NCBI GenBank assembly: GCA_001600875.1
Contig: BCLD01000019.1
Span: 454,635-518,634 of the forward strand
Source: Solicoccozyma terricola
Lineage: Eukaryota; Basidiomycota; Tremellomycetes; Filobasidiales; Piskurozymaceae
DNA length: 64,000 nt
Direction: 5' to 3'
Shown here: piece by piece, positions 23,154 through 34,797 of the stretch
How the letters are laid out: every line of letters starts with the position of its first letter
Position numbering within the stretch: the first letter of the stretch is position 1
Made by a program: the position numbers and the translations under genes
Notes under the pieces: generated by a model
Seen by the model: only the letters and a program-made list of their open reading frames with translations
What the model was told of the DNA's origin: nothing
The model's database searches: none

Positions 23154-25040
23154 CTAAACCATCATCTCACCTCCCCAGGCCTTCTTACCAGCCACCCAAG
23201 TCCCTACCACTCTGCCCGACTCTCTGTTCCACACCGACAGATCCGCGTCGAAGCCAACATCTAATCTCCCCTTCCTCTTCGCCACATTCTCACCCAACGA
23301 TCTTGCCGCATTCGCCGACGCACATACGATAGCCTTTGAGAGTGGGATGGAAGCGAAGATGGAGAGATTGCGAACGCATTCATCGAGCGTCACTGCAGAG
23401 CCAGCGAGGGTGTCGGTTCCTTCGAGGGTGATGTTGGAACCGTGTTTGAGAATGGAGGATCCGTCTCGCCAGGGGTAGACTCCATCAGGAAGGGTTGGGT
23501 CCATGAGTTGAACAGCTGCAAAAGGGGGTCATATTAGACCGATGTCCTACAATCCGAGCCGCTCCTACTCACCATCCGTAACCAGAACACAACCATCCGG
23601 ATGCGCCTTGTATGCGAAATTCACCGCCTGGGGATGACAATGAATGCCGTCCGTGATGATACTCCAATAAGGTCTAGGGATCATCTCATTTCTCTCATCC
23701 TCGTCATCCATCGCTCCGAATTGACTTGGTTGGAGTAACTCTACGCCGTATGTTCCACTGGCAGCCTTCCGTCCGAGTGCATCCCCAACTGCTTTTGCGT
23801 GAGCTCGCAGTTCACTATGGACGTACCCATCCGTAGGTGAGCCTCGACTTGAGGCCAATCTCGATCGATCCACCCCGTCGGCGAGAGCTAGCGGCACATC
23901 AGACCGTAATGGCGTAGATACCTCCGAATGGACTGTTTGTGAGATGTTATAGGCTGGGAAGGAAGATGATGGAGGGACCTTCGGAGGCATTCCTAAAAGA
24001 CCTATGATTCCTGGTTCTCGGTGGTCTGAGGTGTTCACATCCTTAGGAACAAAAAACTTGCATATCGAGAAAGTTGGGACTCACGTAGTCCAGGCATGGC
24101 ATTGTACAAATGAGTGATCAATGTAGCTCCATTCGTAACTGCCTCAAACGCTTGACTTGTGGTTGCAGCTGAATGGCCTAAACTGACAGTCCATCCTCGA
24201 GCAGTCAGTTGTTTGACCGATGTTCCTACGCCACGGAGTTCTGGTGCAAGTGTAACAATCTTGACACAGTGTGGTGAGTCCTCTTCCTCCTCTGCGTTCG
24301 GTGGTGTGGGCGATGTTGGGACGGATGGGCGAGAAACAGCTTCCTGTCCATAAACTGCCTCGAAGGACTTCCATCCTTCCGGTGCGTCTCGCAGGTTACG
24401 CTGTGGATGACAGCCTGGTTTTTGCGGTGAGAGGAACGGGCCCTCGAGGTGGTACCCTAAGATGTTGGACGTTGGAGTCGATTCGGAGTGGTTTTGGCTG
24501 GTGAGTGAACGAGTGGATGTGGGGTCAAGGAGGGGGAGAAGGGTTTGGTATGTTTGAGGGGTCTGTGACTGTGGCGTGTTGAGTGATCAGCATGGGAGCT
24601 ATCATACCCCAGCAAAGTGGACTTACGATGATGGTAGGAACAAAACTGGTGACACCAGTCTGCAATAAACCCCTCGCCACCCTCTCCACTCCATCTCTAT
24701 ACCTCTCTTCATCACCTTGCCAATCTGAAAAATCGACTCCAAACGCTCCATTGATCTGAATGTCGATCAAACCAGGTGCGACGATCCGGCCTCCACAATC
24801 AACAAAGTTAACGTCGCCCTCTGCCTCCCCGCCGGCGAAGAACGTCCTACCACGTTGGGTAGGTGTAGCTCCATATACGGGAGACTCCGAGTCCCACTCA
24901 TCGATTTGCAGACGGGTAATCTTGCCTGTACTGGGATCGATCCATATCGAGGAAGGTGAAGAGGTGAGTGTTCCGTCTGGGAGGACGAGGTAGGCGTTCG
25001 TGAGGCATGTGATTGTGTGGGGAGTGATGGATGGGGACAT
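23154..25040 (-). CDS. N-acetylglucosamine-6-phosphate deacetylase
   Basis: Four exons (25040-24627, 24568-24085, 24025-23573, 23515-23154) give 570 residues. It deacetylates GlcNAc-6-P to GlcN-6-P in the amidohydrolase fold. Visible motifs: [19 protein letters not shown] (start of the barrel), [10 protein letters not shown] (metal-binding Glu), [13 protein letters not shown] (metal His), [29 protein letters not shown] and VLVTDAVQ with the catalytic Asp. The strand [16 protein letters not shown] and FDADLSVWN close the protein. Compared with the bacterial enzyme (about 380 residues) it carries roughly 95 extra residues between [10 protein letters not shown] and PYWSIITDG, Ser-rich then Glu/Asp-rich. 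It starts 458 bp from the divergent deaminase gene, its next enzyme in the pathway. Confidence 0.94.
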
Positions 25041-25498
25041 GGTGGTGTGGTGAAGTAGCGTAGGTGGGGAGACGTACGACTACGAGAGATGCTCGGGAGG
25101 GATCTTTGTAGGTTAGACCTGCAATAATACCGAATTAGCACGGCTGATATACAAGAAAGGAGGCCATCATGGTTCTCCGCGGGAAGCCACCAACTCCCTG
25201 CCCTACACACCATCGTCGCCGCCATCCACGGTCAAATCGGCGACTCGACCATCCACCACTTCAACTGCCTCCACTAGCGACCGTGTCGCGCCCAAGTCCG
25301 GCAATCTCGCCGATCCTCCCGGCATTTCGGCGGGGATTGCCGGGTCAGATCAGTCCGAGCGCTAGGCAGGAACGGCGCCACAATGGAGTGATCGGCCATC
25401 CCAGAATTGTTGAAATATCTTATCCATCTCGAATGCAGCATCTATCCTTCCCAATGCAGCATCCATCCTTCACCCATCACTTCCACAAGCACAATCAT
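25041..25498. promoter_or_regulatory. Shared promoter of the nagA/nagB-type pair, 458 bp
   Basis: The two start codons face away from each other across this interval, so any GlcNAc-responsive element controlling both must lie here or in the first introns. The direct repeat CAATGCAGCATC(T/C)ATCC occurs twice, near 25430 and 25453. No known binding site is identified. Confidence 0.55.
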
Positions 25499-26397
25499 GC
25501 GTCTCATCATCCGGTGAGCCCGATGCCATCAGCCTCCAGGTGTTCCCACATTGACCTCCTATCGCTCTCCAACCAACCCCCCAGCGATACCGCAGACGAC
25601 ACAGCTCTCTACACGGCTCATTACATTGCGCGTAGAATCAACACCTTCCAACCCACCTCTGACCGTCCCTTTGTCTTGGGTCTGCCCACCGGTGGAACGC
25701 CATTGGGCACGTACAGGCATCTGGTCCGGTTGTTCAATGAGAAGGTCGTCAGCTTTAGGCATGTTGTTACCGTGAGTGAATGAGCTGCAGGGATGAAAGG
25801 CTGTATTTGGCCTTGGAAGAGCTATCATACAAGATCTTCTGACGTTATGGTACTCCGTCTTTGGGATCAGGTGAACATGGACGAATACGTAGGTATTCCG
25901 AAGAATCATCCACAGAGTTATCATACGTTCATGTTTGAGAACTGTGAGTAAGGAATGGAGCATATGGTGCAAGATGAGGTCTGGACTTCTGATACGGCGT
26001 TTCCGTGAATGCGTTCTAGTCTTCAAGCACAGTAAGTCTTTTCTTACCATCTCTTTTCATCATCAGCTGACCCCTCCCTCCAGTCGACATCCCGCCTTCC
26101 AACATAAACATGCTCGACGGCTCCACCACCGACTTGCACGCGGAATGCCGTCGATATGAGGAAAAGATCCGTGCTCTCGGTGGAATCGAGCTGTTCCTTG
26201 GTGGGATCGGAGAAGATGGACATATCGCATTCAATGAACCTGGGAGTTCATTGGCTTCTAGAACCAGGATTAAAACTCTTGCTATGGATACCATTGAGGC
26301 GAATGTGAGTTGAAAGCAGAGGGGGGGGGGGGGGGGGCGTTGCCTCGCAGGCCCCCTCCCCCCTTTCACCCCCTCTTTTCTTTCTTCGTTGCTGGGA

Positions 26398-26431
<34 letters not shown>

Positions 26432-26962
26432 CTGTGTTGTGGGTATCTTCACGGATCTGACGCGCTTGGGTGTGCAAATTCCAGGCTAGGTTCTTTGATA
26501 ATGATATCAACCAAGTACCGAAGATGGCTTTGACTGTCGGTGTGGCGACGGTATTGGAGGCGAGGGAGATCAGTGAGTGTTCACACTGTCTATCGGTCTG
26601 AAAGGATTGGAATAAGGCAACCTTATTGACTTGATCTCTCCTTTTCCCTCCCACCAGTCATCCTTATCACCGGTCGTCGAAAATCCCTCGCACTCTCTAA
26701 ATGCATTGAGGAAGGAGTGAATCACCTGTGGACTGTCTCTGCGATCCAACTACACCCCTGGGCGCTGGTAGTATGCGATCACGATGCAACCGCCGAATTA
26801 CGGGTCAAGACGGTCGATTATTTCAAGTCGATCGAGAAAGTGCAGGAAGAAGTCGAGGCTAGGCATGCAAAGTTGGGTGGTGAACTGCGTGTGCAGACGA
26901 ATGGGACGGAAGGGAGGGAAGGGGAGGCGTTTAGGGCGGGTTTAGTGATGGGAGCGAGATGA
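25499..26962 (+). CDS. Glucosamine-6-phosphate deaminase
   Basis: Seven exons (25499-25515, 25585-25771, 25871-25943, 26020-26031, 26084-26304, 26485-26572, 26658-26962) give 300 residues. It converts GlcN-6-P to fructose-6-P and ammonia. It begins [20 protein letters not shown] as NagB proteins do; [13 protein letters not shown] is the phosphate loop, [10 protein letters not shown] holds the catalytic Asp, [16 protein letters not shown] the catalytic His and Glu, and [12 protein letters not shown] and [10 protein letters not shown] follow. Exon 4 is only 12 nt and is required to restore ENFFKHIDIP. Intron 5 (26305-26484) contains two poly-G runs of 17 and 29 nt. The C-terminus is extended by about 40 charged residues compared with the E. 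coli enzyme. Confidence 0.95.
26321..26428 (+). repeat. Two poly-G runs in the deaminase intron 5
   Basis: Runs of 17 G (26321-26337) and about 29 G (26400-26428), separated by a C/T-rich stretch, all on the sense strand between a GTGAGT donor and a TTCCAG acceptor. Confidence 0.85.
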
Positions 26963-27212
26963 TGAAGGGGGAGGATCTTTTCTGGGGAGACTGTTCTATT
27001 TTATCTGTATAGGGATTGTGGGTGGAGCCATCGATACATCTCGTTGAATGTTCTCCATCTACACAAATGCCAACTATGCCATGCACCGTTGGGCGCTGGT
27101 CGCTGGTGTGGTTAGTATCCCTCGATCTAATGGTCACGTGACATTATCCACACTACCCACCAACGGCATCTGCCCCATTCAACATCATCCTCCACCACCA
27201 CCCGCTCACCAG

Positions 27213-29503
27213 ATGCCTGGCCGACGACCCCCTGGACCGCCTCGCGGCTCGGCTGGCCACCTCTCTCAACCTGACGCATCACCATGGTTTCTCCTCGTAT
27301 CCTTCCTCCCGCTCGTCCTTCTGCTCTTTGTTGGGATCATCATCTGGAGATTAGGTGTAATCAGGAATAGGAACCTCGTTAGGCGGTTGAAAGTCATCGA
27401 GGAGTTGGAGGAGGAGAGAAAAGGGTCCAAGGTTGTAGGGAAAGGCAAGAGAAAGGATGACAAAGTAATGGTAGGGTTCTGGCATCCTTATTGGTGAGCC
27501 GTGTCGCCTGCGATTACCCTCTTCTCTCGCTGAGTTGACATCCTACTTCGCGCGAGGTAGTAACGCAGGAGGTGGTGGCGAAAGGGTATTATGGACAGCC
27601 ATCTCTTATCTCCAACGAACACACAGCGAAGACCTCATCTCGTTGGTGTACACTGGTGATTACCCCAGTGCATCCAAAAAGGAAATATTGGCCAAGGTCA
27701 AGGTGTGTGGTTTTCAGATGTTATGTTGAAGTTCATGTCTATGACTAACGTACGTCGTTACAAACAGACACGGTTCGGTCTATCCATTCAACCCTCAACA
27801 ATCCACTTCATCCCTCTCCCCTCTCGACACCTCGTAGATGACAATTACTGGACCAGATTCACGCTCCTTGGTCAAAGTCTAGGTAGTATGTGGATTGCTA
27901 TGCAGGGTATCGGAGTGATTGGGAAGGATGGCCTGTGGGGTGATTTCTTCATTGGTTCGTTCCATTCTCCTTGTTTCTTCTCCCTTTCTCCTTTTCTAAC
28001 ACGGGTCCGACCCTGCCATCCTCAACGCTCTCCATAGATACGATGGGTTTCGCATTTACCTATCCTATCGTGCACTACTTTACCGGTGGAATGATACCCA
28101 TCGCCGCATACATCCACTACCCAACCATATCAGAGGATATGGTATCCCGAGTTAAAGCTCGCAAACAAGGTTTAACGAATGATCAAAGCATAGCTGGGAG
28201 TGGGTGGAAGACCCTTGGGAAGATTTGGTAGGCGATTTTTACTTCATTACAACAGGAGATAGCTGACGAGGTCACTCCACTGCAGGTATTATAAAGTCTT
28301 CACTAGGATGTACTCCCTTGCCCTTCTGTTTTCAGGGTACACGATGACCAACTCTTCGTGGACTCAAGCACATATCTCTTCTCTCCTCTATTCAGGTCGA
28401 TCTTCTTACTTTTCAATGTTCATGGCATTTCCAGAGGATGATGATAAATCGATTCGAGCCCTAGCTACTCAACCGCCGTCGAAGCAAGATAGTGACACCA
28501 ATCATCAATCCGCTGAACCAGCTCAAAAGAGATGGGTAGGATGTCAAGTCGTGTATCCACCTTGTGATACCGCTCAATTAGTTCAATGTGGGAAGCTGGA
28601 GAAGAGAGAGAGGATCATTGTTTCGTTGTCTCAATTCAGGTGGGAGGCACAGAGCACTGTTTCGGCGGGACCTAGGGTTGACGTTCAATGTATAGACCGG
28701 AAAAGGAGCATTCTACTCAACTTCGAGCTCTTCATCTGCTCTTCAAGGACCACCCAGAGTACCGAGGCTTGACTGACGTCAAACAGAAAGTTAGACTCGT
28801 CATGATGGGAAGCTCCAGGAATGTGGATGACGAGCGAAGGATAGAGGGTTTGAGATCGCTGGCAAGGGAGTTGGAAATCGAGGTGAGTATGTAGTGACGT
28901 GCTCACCGCGGATAATAATGCTGAGGTCATGGTGACCTTAGAACGACGTGGAGTTCATTGTCAATGCTCCTTACTCGGAAATCATCGCTTGGCTGGGACG
29001 TGGTAGTATAGGAATCAACACGATGGTGGATGAGCACTTTGGAATCAACGTTGTTGAGTTCATGGTGAGTTGGTGGAGGTCCGTTGCGACGAACAGCCGG
29101 TTGATGCTCTTCTACATAGGCTGCAGGACTCATTCCACTAGTACATGCGTCGGCAGGCCCGTTGTTGGACATTGTCGTGCCTTTGAACGGCCAGCGTACT
29201 GGTGAGCTGACTAGGGGCGCAATGACATGCTGCGACCCAGTCGCTGATTTTTTTTTAAATCACACAGGCTTCCACGCAACCGACTCGGCGTCATTCGCCA
29301 CCTCGATCCACGATATCCTCACCCTTCCTATTGCCGAGCAAACACGCATCCGACAAGCAAGCCGTCGTCTCGCACAGGATAGGTTCTCTCAAGAGCAGTT
29401 CGAGAAGGGTTGGGCGAAGGGGTGGAAGAAGATGAGAGAGCAGAAGAAGGCGTTGGAAGAGAATGAGAGAGAAAGGGAGGCAGGTGGGCGAAGAAAACGG
29501 TGA
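27213..29503 (+). CDS. ALG11: ALG11, alpha-1,2-mannosyltransferase of dolichol-linked oligosaccharide synthesis
   Basis: Nine exons (27213-27493, 27561-27702, 27768-27954, 28038-28227, 28286-28639, 28696-28882, 28942-29064, 29120-29201, 29268-29503) give 593 residues. It adds the fourth and fifth mannoses to Man3GlcNAc2-PP-dolichol on the cytosolic ER face. An N-terminal membrane anchor (WFLLVSFLPLVLLLFVGIII, residues about 25-44) is followed by FWHPYCNAGGGGERVLW, the GT4-type first motif; IDTMGFAFTYP, AAYIHYPTIS and VYPPCDT are ALG11 hallmarks; the EX7E retaining motif is EHFGINVVEFMAAG. The start at 27213 is preferred over a longer frame from 27048 because the family begins shortly before the anchor. 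The tail is a Lys/Glu-rich helix. Confidence 0.95.
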
Positions 29504-29630
29504 TAACCGTATTGGCGAAGCAAAGTGCGAAAGCTAGTCACAATCATTTACGACGTACAGGGGTATAGAAATAAGTTAACCAATGCCCCCACCCCCAAGA
29601 GATCGCGACGAGTTTTATATAGTCCATCTA

Positions 29631-30969
29631 CTATCGTTTGATTGTCCTCATCAACGGCTGAAGCCATGCAGCTTTGATTTCTCGCTTCGGGACGATTATC
29701 CCGCCGCTGAGTTCTCTGATAAAGAAGTGAAATGAGCAAATTTCAGTTGGGGGAAGCGGATCCGTCAAGTTTTCCTTTTACTTACCTGGCCATCTTATTA
29801 GCACTCTTATAGAGGAGATGAGCGAACACTCCTTGATTGTTCCTCAACGCCAGCATCTCATTCGTGAGCTTTTCACCCGCAACATCTTCTAACTCCGTGA
29901 TCTCTTCGATTCGCTTGTTTCTGGCATCCCAGTACTCCGCGATGTTGACGTGAGCTTTCTGATGAAGGAGCGTGTTACATTGAGTGAGTGTCGGTGGTAC
30001 GATGGGAAGGCTCGGGTCTGGTGTAAAGAGCGTATAAGCGCGCATGCAGACGGCGTCTTCGTATTTCTTGAGAGGATGTTTCGGATCCACAGGCAGTCTC
30101 GCGAGACCAAACTGCAAGGCGCAACAAAAGTAAGATGGGGAGAAGGGAATGCGTAGAATAATGTCGTTTCGCTTCATGTTACTTACTTGTACGCAGAGGG
30201 TCTGCCAGAAAGCAAGCTTGCTTTGCTTCTCGGTGGAGAAAGTGGTGTATTCATCATTGTGGAATCTGCATTTTTTTTGGTGGGTGCATATGGTGTTCAT
30301 GAGCTGTGGATCATTAGATGCAATCACCAGAAAGATCCAAACTCACAGACTAATCTGACCCATTCGCGTTGTCAAGTCATCATCCACCGTGTGTTCCTCA
30401 TCATCAGACGACCAATCATCCCAGCGTTTTAACCTTTCCGGATGGATGAAATGCCTTACCCCATTCGGGGAACCACGTTTAGTTTCCTTGATTCCAGGAT
30501 GAACACGAGACGAGTCATCGAAACTCGAACCCATACTGGTCGGAGAATGCTCAATACTCTCCCGTCTTCCAGAAGTACGAGTGGATTCCGAAAACTCTTT
30601 CGCCTTGGTTTCGAATTCCTTTTCGTGATTCAACGTGCCTATCGACAATTTGTCAAGTTGATATTTCGTGTAATCTTTTCCATCATCTCCTTCGTGGTCC
30701 GTCAGGTCATCGTTGTCGGGTGGGATGTAGCCATTGGTGATAGTCTCCCGCCATTGAGGGACCGTATTGTTGATCGGAGTCATGTCCCTCCCCTGTTTTC
30801 GGTGAATGATGTATCCGGAGATCGATCAGTATGGTCTCGCCGTGTTCAAATACCATATATCAATACCAGAACGACCTCTCACCTTGTTCATGACTGTCTG
30901 CGGGACATGCGAAGAATGTCCACTTGCAATCGAAGCATTACGGTACGCACCACGACGTCTTCGAGCCAT
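29631..30969 (-). CDS. Protein of unknown function
   Basis: Five exons in phase (30969-30883, 30792-30347, 30265-30187, 30111-29786, 29715-29631) give 340 residues. It starts MARRRRGAYRN and has an N-terminal half rich in Asp, Glu, Ser and Thr that looks disordered. The C-terminal half looks globular and helical: YTTFSTEKQSKLAFWQTLCV, FGLARLPVDPKHPLKKYEDA, VCMRAYTLFTPDPSLPIVPP, HVNIAEYWDARNKRIEEITE, LRNNQGVFAHLLYKSANKMA and the closing GGIIVPKREIKAAWLQPLM. I do not recognise the family. The ordered C-terminus suggests a conserved protein. Its promoter contains an assembly gap 104 bp upstream of the start. Confidence 0.65.
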
Positions 30970-31072
30970 TCCGGCAACGACGGCGACGGCGGCGTTGATG
31001 AGGCGGTGCTGATGTCTCCCAGATCTGCAGGTGGTTCGCCGTCCGGGTGATGGTATGGATGGGTGGGGGGGG

Positions 31073-31092
31073 NNNNNNNNNNNNNNNNNNNN
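31073..31092. other. Assembly gap (20 N) inside a G-rich tract
   Basis: G runs abut both sides of the N block, so the true length and content here are unknown. Confidence 0.95.
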
Positions 31093-31882
31093 GGGGGGGT
31101 GTGGTGGTGGTGCCGAGTAGTATCTGTGAAAGAGAGAGTGTTTGTCGGGTGGGTGGATGATGATGTTGGGTGGGTGGGTGGGGTCACGACATGTACGACG
31201 AGTACGACTGCTTCCCTATCGTTATCTGAGACATTAGTTGTCCCACAACGTGACTCACCGGTAAAGTGTCACGTGCGCGGATAACAATACGGTGGCGACG
31301 AGGCAACGAGGCAACCAACAATTGTAGTTCACTCTCTCCAACCAGCCCCTTTTATACCTGAAAACGAGGGAAAAAAAGGGAAAAAGGGGAAAAACGGTCT
31401 GGAAATAACGGGTCGTTAAAAATCCAGGATTGTAAATTGATCAATAAGTGGGGTTGGGTGCGGTCGGTGCGATGAGGAAAGGGGTTCGAAAGAGTTCGAG
31501 CGTATCTGCCAGGTGCTGGTCGTTCTTCGTAAGACTTAGCTGCTTTCTGACTACCTGTATTATGATATTAGGACTGAAAGGCTAATACGCAGAGGACTTC
31601 TGTGACGATATTTCGAAAACTCATGCGATCACGCAAGTTAGTTGCAGATCAATCTTCTTGCTCACCTCGTGTGTACGTGCGTAAGATATATCCAATCAAG
31701 TGTCGATGTGCTTGATATAGCGAACCTAAGCCGATGGTACGACCGGGATGAATTCAAAAGAGGGAAAGAGGGGGGCCGTAAACCCCCCCTCTTTATAGTG
31801 AGAGTGAATCATAATTCAGTGGCGAAACAAAAGAAAAATTGCATAAATAGTGGCAAAGTCGCTAGAGTGCAAAGTAGGCGTG

Positions 31883-32062
31883 AGAGGAGAGGAAAGAGGT
31901 GCAGCAATCCGAAGATTGCTGGAGAAGTTGGTCGATTGGTAGAGACGTTGGTCGATTGCGGGAGCAATACGCAGATTGCTGTACCAATCCGAGTGTGGCT
32001 GGACCAATCCAAATGTTGGTGTACGTAGAGCAACTTTGTTGTAGGTAGGTCGAAACGAATGT
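31883..32062. repeat. Degenerate tandem array with a 20-bp period
   Basis: Cut every 20 bp from 31903, successive units align without gaps: AGCAATCCGAAGATTGCTGG, AGAAGTTGGTCGATTGGTAG, AGACGTTGGTCGATTGCGGG, AGCAATACGCAGATTGCTGT, ACCAATCCGAGTGTGGCTGG and ACCAATCCAAATGTTGGTGT. The initial A, a central (T)TG and the terminal GG/GT are kept; the flanking units at 31883 and from 32023 fit less well. Several units are imperfect palindromes (GCAATC with GATTGC). Confidence 0.65.
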
Positions 32063-32233
32063 ACGAGCGAATAAGGTCAAATCGAGTAACGTTCGAGCCT
32101 AATGCGGATGGTGACGTGTCCACGTCGGGTCAGTAGGCGGTATCCTTACAAAAGGTCGGTCATATAATGCAGGAATGGTATCCTTAAAAAGTACCTCATA
32201 CAAAATGACGGATCCTCAGCGATACAATTTCGG

Positions 32234-34797
32234 CTACAACTGAAATTTGTCTATCCCACCCTTGACGAGATCGACGATGCTCGTATTGTTCAACGGGACA
32301 TACTGGCTTGTCACAAGCTTGATGGTCTCTTGCGCCACAATTCCACCGAGGAACGCAGCTGTAGTGGGTATCGTCGACGCTCCTCCTCGGCACCTGAACC
32401 ATTCGTGTAACATGGTCCTGTAATCAACAGCAGAACTCTGGACTGGAGACGACACCTGGGGTTATCTCACTCACAATTCACCAACACAGTCCTCCACAAA
32501 ATCCGGCACGTCCTCCGTCCAACCTACTTGCTTCAACAGGTCCTTGACGCGTTGCAGCACAGCCTCCGTGTCACTCTGAAGATCTTCAACAGAGTCACCA
32601 GCATCCTCAGTTGGCCCATTGTCGCCTGGCCACCTCCCGTGTTGGATGTAGAACGCTTCTGAGCCGATGAAAGCGAGGTAATATGCCATCGATGTCGAGT
32701 CTTGCGAAAGTTCGGTGACTGGGATTAGGTAAATAAAAAATAAAAAATATCAGAGCCGCTCTTGACAGGGGGATCGAATCGCCGAAACCGTGTAACTCAC
32801 CAATCTCATCCTTCTTGACGCTACCTTCAACAACATCTCTCAAACTCTTCCCCCTACATACCATCAGTCCCCCCGAATTTCTCACAAAAGTCTCCACCTC
32901 CTCGTCCTCTACCGCACTATCATCGAGACCCACCTCTCCCAACACCTCCTTCAAACACTTTTTGAACGTCTCGACATCATCACGAGCTCTCGATTTGAAC
33001 AAGTTCTGCAGAGTGACGTAGGAGGTCGTGGATGCTTTCATGTCAGGGAGAGAGGAGGATAATGGGAGGAGAGAGGAGGAAGTGGGAAGTGTGGTGAAAC
33101 GTTCAAGTGCGTGAAGCAGGATCCAGAAGTTTTTGCTCTGTCGGATAGTTGGGGGATTTTTTTTTATGAGGCGCCAGCGTTTCTGCGCCTCGAGTGGGGA
33201 TGATAACAACTCACCTCCTTGGATATATTCTTACAAGACTCGTCATTGAACAACTCTTTCACCTGCGTTGGGATCTACAACAACGACGACGACACGGTTC
33301 GATTATTCCCTTTCTCCCAAGATAACCGTCCCCCCCTCCCCCCTCGTGGCGGCGGCTGACTGGAAAACTCACCTCGCTAACCATCACAGCTCTATACGCC
33401 TGACTCTCAGCTTCTTCGTAGTTTTCTTCATCCAATGCTTTCCTATATCCAGCTAACAAATCTTTCAATTCATCTAGATCATCGTAAGTTGGGTTCATCC
33501 CCTCGTGCTGATGTTCGCCACAAACAAATCAGCTTGATCCCATGTAAATATGATCGTACAACACTCACTGTCTTCTTCCAATCTTCTACGCATTTGACTA
33601 ATAGGATAACGTAGGGAACATGACTATGTTCCATCGAATCCATACTCTCCATATCTAATCCCACCGCGTACTCTTTCAGCTCCTCGAAAGGGTTGTCGAT
33701 TCGTAGGGTATGTAGGGTATCTGGATGAGTATCAACGACTGTTTCAACGCAGAGTGGTGTTAGCGGATGGTTTGAGAACACAGGTCAACATTGAGTGGTA
33801 GGGGAACTCACTACAATGCTCTCGATATTGCGTTCGAACGATACCTACGAATCCAGAGTTACGAACGGTGATCAGTGGGATATCTGGTGATTTTTTCTCA
33901 TTATCCGATGCTGTGGAGGGGGATGAACAGAGTGCAAATCCAAATGGGTCAGCGGGAGGGGGTTTCAGCGGAAGGAAAGGGGTTTGCAGGGGATCGCATT
34001 GTTTCACCTTTCCAGAGGAGATCTGATAGAGTCAGCTCGAATTCAGGATCAAGGTTCACACCGAGGATCATAGTGAAGCTCAGGAACCAATCTGGGTTGT
34101 GTTCCAATAACTCTTTCGGGTCCTGTTGTCTCACCGTCAGTCTTTCCATCCGATCCACTCGCGCACCACTTTCAAAACTCACCGCATCTTTCCATTCTCC
34201 AACAACACTCCCATTCAATTCACCCAATAAACCACAGGCTTCCTTGGCTGCTTTTTGACCTAGACTCTCTGGTACGAGGAAGAAGTTGGTAGAGATGTCG
34301 GAGGGCGTGGTGATATGTGGAGATAGGATGGTGTAATGTGCGATTCCTGGTTGGGAGCATGTATGGAAAGTAGAGAACCGGATGGTGTTAGCTGGAGATA
34401 TGTATTATATGTCAACCAGAGCAACGCGACGAACCTGGGAGGATCAAATTCTTCAAACTTTGACATCCTGTAGCGTCGACACCTATCAACAGGACTCGCG
34501 CTGATTCGAGGTTCTGTTGGCCCGAAGACGCCCAGAGGCTGGAAAGTAATACGTCAAGGTCAGGTGATGGAATCTAAGCTGTTTGGTGAGCGACATACCG
34601 GAGTTGTCGGTCATACCGTCTTGTCTTCGCATCAGGACGATACCTACGGACGACCAAAAACATCCAGTTCAGCTCGATATCTGAACGCCGAGAAATTTGC
34701 AGAAACGTGGGGATGTTGGGCATCAGAGAGTAGGGAGCACGTACGATGGAATTGTCTGGGTCGACGTGGTTGCTTCCTGGACGGGCAGGGAGTCCAT
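32234..34797 (-). CDS. ULA1: NEDD8-activating enzyme E1 regulatory subunit (ULA1/NAE1)
   Basis: Twelve phase-consistent exons from 34797 to 32234 give 565 residues. With UBA3 it activates NEDD8/Rub1 for cullin modification. Motifs in order: [20 protein letters not shown], the degenerate nucleotide-binding loop [109 protein letters not shown], then [13 protein letters not shown] and the C-terminal [20 protein letters not shown] with YVPLNNT. All are diagnostic of NAE1/ULA1, which lacks the catalytic cysteine of UBA3. The first exon is short (53 nt). Confidence 0.93.

Larger units (their letters stand above)
30970..32233. other. Intergenic region with gap and degenerate tandem repeat, 1.26 kb
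   Basis: It separates the start of the unknown gene from the stop codon of ULA1, both minus strand. It holds a 20-N gap flanked by G runs, GGGTGG-rich sequence, an A-rich stretch near 31368-31395, the 20-bp periodic array at 31883-32062, and a direct repeat of GGTATCCTTA at 32139 and 32177. No convincing coding exon is seen. Confidence 0.5.

Noticed and set aside
25169..25498. Open frame upstream of the deaminase start
   Set aside because: It would occupy the shared promoter, has no match to NagB, and is out of phase with MRLII across the first donor.
27048..27212. Longer open frame upstream of the ALG11 start
   Set aside because: The family begins just before the membrane anchor; the upstream part is not protein-like and would leave little promoter.
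31903..32022. CRISPR array
   Set aside because: The units are contiguous with no spacers, degenerate, and lie in a eukaryotic genome.
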